Positions 1 to 12,300 of a DNA stretch of 64,000 nt are shown here, in pieces. Numbering within the stretch: position 1 is the stretch's first letter; every line of letters begins with the position of its first letter. Where the stretch lies: positions 41,183,715 to 41,247,714 of the forward strand of contig OU452200.1 in NCBI GenBank assembly GCA_911728435.2, in the 5' to 3' direction. Made by a program: the position numbers and the translations under genes. Origin of the DNA: Apoderus coryli (taxonomy: Eukaryota; Arthropoda; Insecta; Coleoptera; Attelabidae). Below the pieces are notes generated by a model. That model was not told the DNA's origin. It searched no databases and saw only the letters and a list, made by a program, of their open reading frames with translations.

Positions 1-43
1 AACTGGACTTCACCAAAGTTTTTTTATGTGAGAAGGCAGTTTA

Positions 44-960
44 TTAAAATTTAACACAATAATAGTCAGAACCTTTCCTAGTCCTCAATAGTTGGTGAAA
101 TTCAGGCAATATGTCATTTCGATTTCGCGTACTATAATTATGTATATCAGAGTGAAGAATGCATTGGCTCGAATGTAGCCGAGACAGTTCAAGATGTACA
201 AGGAACAACATATTTTTTACAGCAGTCACGCCAACCAAGCCCTAACATTGTACGTAGACATCGCCTTTGTAGCTTAAAGATTTTCATAGCATGGGAACTA
301 TGTCCCCAGTTCAAAATACCATACCACATACGGGAAACAAAATAACCGTGATACACCATCAACAGACTGGTGATTGAAACACTCTGTGCAAGCCTTCTGA
401 TGAGATATATGATCCTCGACAGCGAGCACCCAAGCTGCCGTACATGACTCTCCCAGGTTAATTTAGAGTGAAGATGAATTCCAAGAAACCTATCGCTTTG
501 GAAATCGATAGGTGCAGAACGCAAAGTAAAGTTCATGCTTTGGGTTTAAGGCTGATTCAAGCGCAATTTATTTGCAAGAAACCAATTTCCTATGTCAATC
601 TCAAACAGCATTAACCAACTCCCCTAAAGGGTCGGTTGGTCGATATCTAATCAGACTAGTTGTGTCGTCTGCAAAGATGATTGATTATATTTGAGTCTTC
701 TTGAAATCTGTATAAATCATTTCTATATATTAAAAATAAAGGTCCCAAAACCAAGTCCTGGGGGCACACCACGTCCAACCCTTTGTCTCTCCGAGTATTG
801 TCCTCCATACAAAACATACTGAAAACGATCGCTCAGATAGGAGCCAAGCAAGGCAACACTGTGATCATCAAAGTTATAGTAATAGAGTTTCTAAAGAAGT
901 ATTTCGTGTGAAAAGCCTTAGTGAGGTCATAAAAGGATCAATAATATAACTGTAGTTACA
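44..960 (-). mobile_element. Degenerate LINE (non-LTR retrotransposon) 3' part
   Basis: Minus-strand frames read as the C-terminal half of a LINE reverse transcriptase. Around 660-790 there is a frameshifted GVPQG..LGP-like segment followed by a broken FADDT-like box. At 189-536 there is a thumb/connection region (FLGIHLHSKLTWESHVRQL, then VSRMWYGILNWG). A tail resembling HNYSTRNRNDI, common at the end of Jockey-like ORF2, follows near 44-150. Several frameshifts and stops make it dead. The 5' part is missing and the clade is uncertain. Confidence 0.75.
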
Positions 961-1037
961 TTTTTTTAATTGCACCACGATTTAAGTGTAAAATAAAAGC
1001 TTGCTCGGCTGCCCAAATATGATGGATAATTAATTAC

Positions 1038-1241
1038 CTGGTCCTCTGTACTTGAACAACCGCAACTGAAGGCGCTGATATTCCTCCGACAGCAACAGAC
1101 TTCTATGTTTAGCTTTTTGCTGTTTCACCTTAGGTTTGAGTTTGTGCACGTCCAAATCAATCGTGTAATGGGCCGTCGTATGTGTTCTTGAAATCATTTC
1201 TGCTTCGATTAGTGTATCAGGGTCGGGGGATGGAGGTTCGA
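1038..1241 (-). CDS. Orphan internal exon of an unrecognised gene
   Basis: About 67 codons are open on the minus strand between a plausible acceptor (TTATAAAACAG, just above 1241) and donor (GTAATT, just below 1038). Two bases of a split codon precede it and one follows, so it would be internal. The peptide starts EPPSPDPDTLIEAEM and ends LLLSEEYQRLQLRLFKYRGP; it is basic and charged and looks like real coding sequence. I do not recognise the family. Base composition is richer in G+C than the flanks. A LINE reverse-transcriptase scrap abuts its upstream side. The neighbouring exons were not found and may lie beyond the window. The call rests only on an open frame plus splice sites. Confidence 0.4.
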
Positions 1242-1261
1242 CTGTTTTATAAGTATGTACT

Positions 1262-1362
1262 TCCGTGTGCCTCAGGGGAGAAATCTAGGCCCACTCTTCT
1301 TCAATATTTATATGAACTCACTGATGTAGTAATCAGCTTTGTTATATGCTGATGACTCACTA
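1262..1362 (+). mobile_element. Short LINE reverse-transcriptase scrap
   Basis: The plus strand reads [20 protein letters not shown], then stops, then LLYADDS. These are the two adjacent signature blocks of a LINE reverse transcriptase (VPQG..LGPLLF and the YADD/FADD catalytic box). About 100 bp survive. Confidence 0.7.
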
Positions 1363-2176
1363 AATCGCATGTCCTACGTACATATTTGACAGTTAATTGA
1401 GAAATTTAACATCAAAATGGCAATTTTGACTGCTTGGCGTTCTTTTTAAGCGAGTGGCAGGTGTTATCGGTTGAGCTGAAGTGTAAAAAATACTTTTTTC
1501 TACGACTGTCTTTAAATGCCTTTATTATATGTTCAATCATAGTTTGAAAATGTAGTAAGTACATTGTAATGCTGTTTTTCATTCAAATATTTAAAAATGC
1601 ACGGGTAAATTTCCTGGTAATGACAAAAGTAGCAGGAGGTTATGAAAAGTCACCATAGCAACGCCGAAAATACAATTAAACCAAATTGACAGTTTATTAT
1701 TATTATTAAATTATTTCGCTAATTCCGAAGGTTTCAAAGTTATTTATATAATGAAGAACAGTAATAGTGATAGGGAATATAGTTTAACACCACCTACTCA
1801 ATTTAATACTTTTTTACTCATCGTATTTAGGCTTACGCCAACAGGGCGAGTATAGGAAAGTTTCGAAAAACAAATATTTTCCTAAAAATTACTATGTTTA
1901 ATTTATTCAAAAGCATTAAAACAGTCATAGAAATAGTATACTCGTAGGAAATATATGTCATTTCTGGTTCGTTGCCCAATATACTATTGTGCAAAGAGAT
2001 TAGATACTATAGCAGAGAAGTCATATTTGGGAACATTGTAGACTGTGGTCCATTCTTATAGATAGGGGAATTTATGAAAAGAAAGTATTTTAAATGATGT
2101 GTACCTAAATCAATTATAGGCTAAAAATAAGAAAACACGTTAAAATACCGAAATGTTATGTTTTTTTTAATTTCAG
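1363..2176. other. No recognisable feature
   Basis: AT-rich sequence in which I see no convincing exon, RNA gene or terminal repeats. It would be intronic to the gene that ends at 2382. Confidence 0.5.
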
Positions 2177-2382
2177 TTTTGAAAACTAAACTCGTAAGAG
2201 CCCGTATGGATCAGTCGCAGAAAAAAGTGTATGTATCTAGCACTATGCAACGTACATTCGGTAGAGCCCAATGGCAACAATTGCGTGATCTCTTACATTC
2301 GTGGCGACTAAATTTGGATGGTGTACAAGAAGGCATGAAAAATGTTACAGCAGCTCAAATGGAGCTTATGAATCAACAATAA
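2177..2382 (+). CDS. Terminal exon of an unrecognised gene
   Basis: A strong acceptor (T-rich tract then TTTCAG, ending at 2176) opens a frame of 67 codons running to TAA at 2380-2382. The peptide includes [20 protein letters not shown] and ends QMELMNQQ. It looks like a soluble, probably helical C-terminus with heptad-like hydrophobics. I do not recognise the family. An AATAAA at 2425-2430 fits a last exon. Upstream exons are not visible in 1-2176 and presumably lie to the left of the window. The open frame also extends into the T-rich tract and starts with ATG at 2158, but the splice acceptor makes that start unlikely. Confidence 0.55.
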
Positions 2383-3397
2383 AAAATTTTAATGTCATTT
2401 TATATTTTTGATTACCTATAAGAAAATAAAATAATTTGAATTGTGTTGTTGTAGTTTCTATTTTTCTAGAAAATAATTAAAATATTTTGACAGACAACAC
2501 CTAAATAAGTCACATTTACTTTATTTATTTTAGAGTAAGTATAATAACTGTTACTGCTTTATATTGTGTATGAATTATTATTGATTAGACCTCGTACGCA
2601 CACGTGCTATAATATTCTCAACAATGAACTAGTCTAGAATGTATATGAGGTTGCCTAACAGAAGTATCACAATTAGATATTAAAAATTAGATTTTTATCT
2701 TTGTTTTCATAACATTTTATCAGTTAAATGTTTATACATGTTCTGGCACATTGCCCCATTTTTTTATATACTTGATATCAAATATAATTCGTTAACGAAT
2801 TTTTCAAAATACTTTTATAAATTTTACCTTGGGTCAAAGTTTGGCACACGGTTTCTTTACGCACATGTTTCTTGCGCATTTGTTTTTTTTATTTTCATCT
2901 ACCTATTTATTATTGTTGTGGAGTGTGGTATGGAGTATACCTGTGTGTGTGTTCAGAAAAAATTCCTTTGTGTTTTTTGAATAATTTCTGTACAATTTAT
3001 TAAATAACTACTACGCGTATAAAAGTTCCCACTAAACTTGAAAAAATTCTTCCAATATTACCTATAATACTATCAGAACCCAGAACTGGTCTTGTACTAA
3101 TATTATTATGCAATTTGTATAGCTCAAAAATATTCTTCCATGTGCTTGTGAGAAAAGTGTGTGTTTAATCAGCTGAATTTAATAAACAAACATAAACAGA
3201 ACCATATTATATTTTAGACAAACACATTTTGATAAACTGTTTATTACTGTTTATCCTATCAACTTAATCTACTTCCCAAATTTAGCGGCCAAAATAGATT
3301 CATATTGTGATTGAACTAAGTAGGTACCTACACCTACCTAATTATTAATATTTAGTTAACAACTTTTAAGTAATTTTACATTCAAATTTCACTGAAA
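2383..3397. promoter_or_regulatory. Intergenic region upstream of the PRAS40 gene
   Basis: This interval separates the terminal exon ending at 2382 from the PRAS40 start codon at 3398. It must hold the 3' end of the former and the 5' leader and promoter of the latter. I could not pick a TATA box or initiator with confidence. An 80-codon open frame at 2738-2980 is low-complexity and looks fortuitous. Confidence 0.4.
2425..2430 (+). terminator. Putative polyadenylation signal
   Basis: AATAAA lies 43 bp after the stop codon at 2382, on the same strand, in AT-rich sequence. Confidence 0.45.
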
Positions 3398-6300
3398 ATG
3401 TTTGCATGTAACTGTTTGAACGTGATTATTGAAGTGGAAGGTAACAATTTTGAAAAAGTTACTCCGGAATCTTTAGAATTAACAGATGAGGAAAGATTGG
3501 ATTGTTTTTTCAAACAGGTAAGACTTTTATTGGTATTAACAGCAACGAAAATGATATAATACCTAATTATATCTGTTTCATTTGATTGTGCCTTTGTTAA
3601 CTAAAGTAAATGTATAATATGTAGGTATCTGGCCAAACTTCTACGGGTGATTCCTTGAGTAAGACGGAAAGTCAGGTCCAATAATGTTTCGTTTTTAAGA
3701 TACAGTGTGTCAGTAACAGCAGCCGACCTTAGGCTTGGAATAACGAAATGCATATCGGCCATTTCTGTTTTTATAAATAGAGCCATTTTCCAAGACCTAT
3801 CAACGACATATTTTGTTGAATAAAACTTCAAATAATTAGATTAAATTACGTTATCATAGTTATGTCAACGTCAAATTTGTTCAAGCAATAAATGTTTTTC
3901 AAACAATGGCATTTTTACTTTTAAGAACAGATAGGTACATGAAATAAAGTTTCTGATTTTTTCTTAAAATCGATGAAAGATTCTATTAAATGCACTGATT
4001 AAAGTACCCTTCTGGACTGGAGTTGATAATTTTATACAACCTAATTGCGGCTAAATGAGCCCCTAACCGCCGAACATTTGGCCACATACTTATCTAATAC
4101 CCTGTAAGTAAGTATATATTACTTTTCTATCCAAAATCAAAATATATTTTTTGTTTTCAGGATATTTTGAAAGTGAACAAATTGAAGAAGATTAGTAAGA
4201 GCCAGTCTGGTCTAGTGCAAGTTCGAAAAGTTGGTATTTGGAATATAAACCGATGTATTAATTGTGACGTGCATTCACATGCATTGCATATAGAAAAAGG
4301 AGCTTCTTTGGTTCTAATTTCAGGAAAATTATTGGTAAATTAATTTACTGTAAAGATATACATGATTGTATACAGAGTGTTTCACAGATCTGCAAGTAGA
4401 CCTAGTTTTGCCAAAGATTTGAGTCAATACGACTATAATCCCAATGAAACTACTTTATTTTTAATTGCCAGATGTAGAGAATCATTATATTATTCTAATC
4501 CACAATTTGCAGTACTATCCCAAGTAACAAAATAACAAAATATAGTTCTAGGAAGGTTGTATATTGGTTCTAGAACCACTTTATGGATTTTGTTTACATA
4601 TGCCATTAGGTATAAAACAACCTCCTCTAGCCGGCTACACAAACTCCTGGTGACCAAAAGGGCCCACGCTACAGAACCTCCTGCTAACCTAAAAGTTGTC
4701 GACATTTCAGAACCTTAAGGTTAAATATTGAATATTTGTGCAGCTATAATATAACCTTTATATATCCTTACTAGCCAATATATAACTGAATTATAACCTA
4801 TGAATCACGGGTTTAAAGTTCTAATTTAGCCACTAAAAGGTTCTAACTAGCTCCTTGCGAATTATCAACTACAACCTATTAGTAAATAGTTGATCTGCGG
4901 AAAGCAGTCTTAAAACTATTAAGTAAAATATATTATAGACTGCTTCTAATTTTTGGATTAGTTGGCTAATATACGGTATTATTTCTAGTATTTAAATAAC
5001 TCTTTAGTAGGTAATATTGTAATGGTAAATTATGATAATTATTTCAATATATTTCAATATACGTGATATAAAACTGCATGAAATAGCGGACACACATTGC
5101 TGATTTTAATGCACCTTCTATTTTACTGTCAAAATATTATATAAAAATAGCATAAAATTCACGGGCTATCGATATTATTAGTATAAATATTTTTTTTAGT
5201 TATATTTCAAATACAAGGGAAATATTTTATTTTTAAAAGTAGTCGAAATTCTAATATACGGAAACCTATGAATATAAAATTATGAAAAAATGTGTTTCCC
5301 GAACCTAAAACTACGCAGAGTTACATATATTTTCAAAAATATTTTGTTATTTAACTATGCCATAATCTTAAAATGGCCGATAGGAAACAAATGCTTATAA
5401 GCTTTTGAAATAACCAAATTATAACCTAAGTTGCTTGAAAGTCTGAAAATATGCTAAAATATAACCTTAAGATCAAATTTGTAACCTAAATAATGCTAAA
5501 TAACACTTTTCAGAACTAATAGTTGCCTTTATACAACTCAAGCTTAAAAGTCGCACCATCGCAACTTTCTAACGACCTGTTTAGTATTGTTTTGGATGTG
5601 TAGTTGTGATCACGTGCCAGCTTTTATTCATATTTGTTATACAGTGTGTCTTTTAATTGACACGGTAAGTACAAAGTAATAATCGCTGATAAGCTGAAAA
5701 TGTTCTTAGTTTTCTGGATCTAATAAGATGACAACAAGACATTAGGGATTGGTTTGTGCCAAATAAATGAAAATTGAACGCTAATAATATCTAATAAAGT
5801 ATTAATTTTTATAGTTCGTTTTTAGTTTTTACTAAACGGGATTTTTCTTGTATTGGTGTTTCAGGAATGTTAAACGTATTTTTAAAATGTTCAATCAATA
5901 AAAAATCAAACTATTGTATTTCATAAATAGGTACAATAAAAATTTGATAATACTGTGCATTCAATTTCTATGCGCGTATTTAATATTTTGTTGTTTTTTT
6001 CAAGATATGCCTTTCAAAGTGGTACAAACCATTGAAGAGGGAAAAATCTGTCTCTCAGTTATTCCAAGCATGAAGAAATCTTGAGCGACGCTTTAAATAT
6101 TTAACTGCTTTTTTGAACTTTGTTACTAAATTGAAGCAAGTATATAATATAGCGACACAAACTTAAGTTAAGTTATTCTAAAAAGAAGATCCTCAATGCA
6201 CTTCATATTAGCTGTAGGATGTTATATATATTTTTTGTATGCTTCCAACATTCTCACCTTTAATAAATGGCCTTGCTGGTGAATCACATATAAAACATTT

Positions 6301-9300
6301 AAGGGATACCTTTACTTTATATTTTCCAATGCAGACTCCATCTTTCAGAACTACCAGAAGCTCTTCAATAAATTTTGACAAATATTAATTAATGTCATTA
6401 GGCTTGCCTTTACCATAATACAAACCAATCACCATTGGTTTAGTATTTAGTTCATTTATGTTGAAGAGAATAGGCCAAAATTCAAACTTGGAAGATTTAA
6501 AAATCGCAAGACCATCAATATTTATCTATTAATCGAAATATTTAAATTTGTTTTTGTATTTTGGTAACACTCTTCAATACATTTTTGTAAACCATTGTGC
6601 CAGTACCTCCCTCCAGCAATTTCATCAACTTCAATTTTTGTATCCGGTGTAGCCAATAAGGTTCGAGGGTCTTTAGGCAGCCCAAAATTACTGTTTTTAT
6701 TTAAAATATTTTGAAAATTGAAATTTGACTAACCTGCTCATTAGCAATTCGTTGAAAGTTCTGTCGCACCTTTCTTTTAAAATTTCCACTACGAACTAGC
6801 TTTTCGTGAGACATTCTGTATAGATTCAGGAGACGTCTGTCTGTCTAGTCGAAAACGAGACTAATAGATAATTTTAGTGACCAAATAGATTTTAAATAAG
6901 GGAAGTAGTATTGAGTTATGCCAGAAAGCTTATTTAGTAACCTATAACGCATCGCTTCAACTAAATAGTCTTTAATCAGTTTTAAAATGGGCTACATGGT
7001 TATGGAAAAGTTGTTCAAATGACTTAAAGGTACAAAAAATGCGAAGTTATAATTAGGTTCTAAACTAGCAGCAAAAAAAACTTATAAGTCTTATTTCGGC
7101 ATTTAAGTGACTAAAAAATGCCTTATTTATAACCATTTCAAAACCTTAAGGTTTCAGAACTACTAGGTCCTAAAACTTCTCATATATATAGTTGATTTAA
7201 CGTTTTTCAAACATGTTTCAAGCTGTATGTATGATTTCATAGTTCTAAGACCAACAAGCACAATATATTACTTATGTATAGTTTTTAAGCTTAAGAAAAA
7301 TGCACACATTACCCATTTATAACCTTTAGGCAATTTTAAAGTCTTCCTTCTTAAATAAATGTTACTTGGGTATGTGCTTTTAAATGGGGTCAAATTAGGT
7401 GAGATGGTTTCGCACGTAGTGTCGTCAACTGGGTTAGAATCTCATAAACTCTAACCCGGAATTTACGGACAAAGTCCAATACTAGAAAAACAACTACAAT
7501 CAACAATACATGTTGGAACCTAACCTATACTTAATACAATTCTAAATCAATGAGGAAACAATAACCGACCCTACAGAAATATGGAATATTTCATAAATTT
7601 AAGTAAGTGAACCAATTTACAAATCGAACCCGACTAAGACTTACATAATCATACAATATGGCTCAAATAATGACTCAATACATAAAAACTACAACATACA
7701 CAAATAAGCTCAAAGGCCGTTCGCAATGCATAATCATAATACGTTCAAGTCAGACTATCCATTCGAACACCTCTCTCCAAAACCCCAAGACACTCACTGA
7801 ACGAATAAAAGAAATCCAAATCAGGATACTGATTAGTCTACGGGATACTCTAGCGACAAAGCCATGAGATAGATGATAGATGAGACCCCTTCGCAAGCCT
7901 AGCAGGAACATGGAACCACTTCCGAGAGCAGGCAAGATGATTGCATAATGATAATCAGAATCTTAGCTCATTTGGAGCACCTTATAATCATTCAGGTGGT
8001 CGCAAGATGGACCCCGGCCGACCCTGACATGTACAAATCTGAGAAACCGGTGCTGAATTCTCTCAATAGTGGCCACATGACAAGCATGTGCCGGAGTCCA
8101 CATTGTAGAGGCATACTCAAGGTGAGATCTCACGAGTGTCTTATATAACAATTTATTACTGAAATCCGCAGAGCAACGCTTGACAAACGCACAAACATGG
8201 AACGCTCTATGTGAGCTGTATACGACAGAAAAGCGTCAAAATAAACTCCCAAATCCTTAGGCAAAGTTCTGTTCTCCAGAACCGATTGACCTATGAAATA
8301 ATCATGGAGAAACGCACCCCTAGATCGGGTGAAATTAACACAAAAACACTTGGCAACGTTTAATTCCATACCAATGCAAATGACGTCCTCTTGTAAAAGG
8401 TAGCAATCAGTGGATCAACCAATTTTCCTATAACACTTCAGGTCATCAGCAAAGAGCTTGAAGACACCACTACAGGGTTAGAATGAAACTCGTTCTCTCT
8501 AACCTAACAACCTGAGTCCTACCAGTCAAATAACTCTCCAACCAACGCAGCTCAGGTGTTGTCACTCCAGCATTCTCAAGCTTACAGATGAGAACCGGGT
8601 GGCTAACGCGATCGAATGCCTTAGATACATCAGTGTATATTGTATGAACCTGGTAATCGACCTCCAAAGTCCGAGATAAGTAATCCGTAAACAGATTGAG
8701 CTCAGTGAATCTTGCAGCTCTAAAACCGCATTGTTTGTCGATTATTAAAGGAACAAGAGCAGCAGTCCGATATCTAGTAACCACACTTTCGAAGAGCTTC
8801 GGGATAGCACTGAGATAGATACAGGCCTGTAGTTGGATACATCGTTTTTATTGCCGGATGATAAAGCTAGTTTTCCATAGTTTGGGGAAATAACACAAGC
8901 TAAGGGAACAGTGCAAAATAATTTGCAGATGAACAAAAGAGAAACAACACGCTTTAAGAAATAAAGGGGGAATTCCATCAGGACCTGCCGACCTCTTCTC
9001 TCACAACCCAAAATGCTAAATACACTAATAAGGGGTGTATGAAAATCCTAAACATAAGAAAAGCTACCTAAAGTCACGGGGCAAGGCCTTCAGCGACATA
9101 TACAGTCTGGAAATATTTGGCGAACAAATCCGCGTCGCTCTGATCCCCATCACTTGATACTCCCTCGTACGACATGCTTGACAGAATCCCGGATAATTTT
9201 TTCTCACCAGGTAACACATCCTTTATGCAAAATTTCTTGAATAGATCTTCCTTTATGAGCTTGCTCACAATATCGATGTTTCACTGGGTGACTGCCGTGG

Positions 9301-12300
9301 AACGTGCAGCTCAAATTCATCACACTACCAACTGGCACTTTGTATTTCGGTTAAGACACATTTGATTAGTGGACCCTCATTACTCACTAAGAAGTCCTCG
9401 TAATTCGGTCAAGCTTTGGTTGTACTTCTTTGGTTGTGAAACACCCTGTATAATTACTTAGTTATAAATAGTAATTTTCTGTGGTACCTATAAGCCCACA
9501 CTGTACAGAAATATTACATAATGAATGTGTTTGGCGAGACCATGATGGGGTCAGTGGCCTCTGGCACAGTCGATATAGTGAATTTCTGTTCACCCGGCTA
9601 TTACCAACGTCAACTAGATGTCGCCAAACACATTCTTTTACATTACTATTTGTTATCTCTTACAGAAAACCGATTGTATTTTAAATATCAAATCAAGTGA
9701 TTTATATTCGGTGATTTTTAATATAATTGTAAATCCAAATGAGATTGATTATGATGCATCTGTTTCAGCAACATGTAAGTATTTTTTTTTTATTTAATAA
9801 AATTGTATTACAATACTTGGCCAGATATAATATAGCCAATTTCATTCAATAAATAAATCTGTTAATTTTATTCTTCCCTGTGGTTTTTATCTATGTACAA
9901 TTTATTTGATTTTTTTTCTTCGACAGCGTTATATCTATACAGTGTGTTCTAAATTAGTGGTGCATTAGTACCAGAAATACTTCACCTAAGAAAAATATAC
10001 AAGGTGTTTCTAAAATAGGTGAATAAATATGCGACATTTCATCATCATCTTTAACACCCTGTAACTTAGTAAATAAGGACTTTTCGAAAAATTACAATTC
10101 GCTCACAAATCTTGACCACCTATTTTAGAACACCTTGTATAACATTTTCGAGAATATATATGAACTTGTGTTTCTTTGTGTAAAGTTCGACAACGCTGCA
10201 TTTATCTATATATGATTCAAACCTCAAAAGACACAAAGTGCCCACTGGCACGCAGATCATTACATAACCTAAAACAGAATAGATGTATTTTATTAAGTAA
10301 ACGAGACGAGTCTTCTGTAGGAATCTATCAACTGGACTTATCTGTAACGTCTTTCCAAATAGCCCAAATTTTCTTCTTGAATCTCATGAGAGCGAATCCC
10401 ACCTAAGCCAACAGTGCCTAGTAGCAATGCTAGAAGCATTTTTACGACCCAACGACTGTGATACAGATAATGAAAGGTTTAGTCTGCCTGCACACACTGA
10501 CTACCACAAAGGACTTCCAAGCCTGGGAGTAGTTTGTCCCAAGAATTGATTTACTTAGCACCTGGCAGCTTCGTCAGCTGCCTAGAATCTAGAAACTTAG
10601 GCGAGTCCCGAAACTCCGTCTAAATACGATAGCATGTCTCTCAACTTCTTTGGTCAGGCAGTTACTGCTGCACCTAAAGCGTTCAGGTTATTTAGTTTCC
10701 GAGCTTAGAGCGATACACAAAATTGCTCATCTTGGCTTGAACAAAAAAAAACAAACTGCTGCTGATGTGTCAGTATAACAAACCGGCGATTTTCCTATCT
10801 ATTAGCGATCTTCTACCTAATAGCAAAGTTTTACTTCATTTTAAAACTTTGCCTGTCCTAGTAAAAAAAGAGGCAGCAATTAGCGCTCTGAAACTGGCAC
10901 AGGTAATGGAATACAAATCTGGCGATCTAGAGGGACACATGGGAATCCTGAATCTAATACCTTTGGATTCAGGAACAAAACCGTCGGACGCTTTGCCACG
11001 CAAACATGATTTTGAAATCCCATTTGAAGTGGTCATTGGAGACCGTCAAAAATGGTTAAATGGGGAACCACGATTCCCAGAAAACACATCCGTCTGGTAT
11101 ACGGACGGTTCAAAAGGAATAGAAGGGAACACAGGCATGGGAGTATACGGGCCTAATTGCAGGCTCTCTGAATCTCTCGGGAAAAGTGCCACTATATTCC
11201 AAGCAGAGATCAACGCTATTAATCGTTGTGCCTGCAGAGAGGCATCCCGGAACGGCAGATCAATATTATGTCAGACAGTCAAGCTGCGTTAAAAGCACTG
11301 AGGTCTGACACCTTCACGTCAAAGCTAGCATGGGAATGCAAACAGACCCTAAAGCAAGTGGCAGCTCAGGAGAAAAATATTACTCTGACATGGGTGCCAA
11401 AGAGGGCGTAAACGCTCCGTTCTGCGGCCCGGAACCCATCTTTGGCCTTCCACAAAGGCCATATGATGGAAGAACTTCGGAGATGGGAAAAGGAACAACT
11501 TAAGTCCTACTGGAGAAACACTCCAGGCCTAAGACAATCAAAAAGGTTTACAAACCTTCAGAGGCCAACGCAGGGAAGCTTATCCAACTGGAGAGAAGCG
11601 ACCTAAGGCGAATTACAGGCCTTTTGACGGGACACCACCCAGTGAAGTACCATCTCAAAAAGATGGGCCTAACCGAGGACGACACTTGTCGGTTTTGCGA
11701 AGACGCTACAGAAACAACGTGCTCTGTGAATGCATGGCACTTGGAGGGGTGACTCTAACACCCGACGTGACAAGGAATTTAGCCCCCAGAGAAATCAACT
11801 TCATGAAAAGTGTGGGACAGCTGGGCAATTCATAGATTAGAGTCATTCACAAAAGAGCTTCTGCAGGTCGAAGTGAGGGGAGGCCAAACCGCCTAAACGA
11901 CTCCGATAAAGCAATCTACTTCATTTTACGTCTTTTTGTAACTACATCAAATACAAACTTTAAAGGTTTTGTTTGTATTGACCTTAACTTGAAAATGCCT
12001 GTCTTGTGAACATCTTTAAGGCAGAATTCTGAGTCTATCATCAGTTCGAAATTTCTCTTCTATATCAGCTAACAATGGAAATACCTCGTGGTGTCGTCTG
12101 TTTCCCATAGTGTACTCTTATTCCCCATACTTTTTGTGTTGGAACAAACTTCTCAATTCTCAGCCCTTTAATGTCCATGTCAAGCAAAAATGTCAAGAAA
12201 TGTACCGGTGATAATGAATTTTCTATATTATTTAATATTCACCATTAGTTTGGACTACACTGTATATTATTTTAAACCATCAATTAATGTTTAGCTCATT

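Noticed and set aside
2738..2980. 80-codon plus-strand open frame upstream of PRAS40
   Set aside because: Low-complexity, Phe/Ile/Tyr-rich translation of AT-rich DNA; no splice support or family match, and it lies in the putative promoter region.
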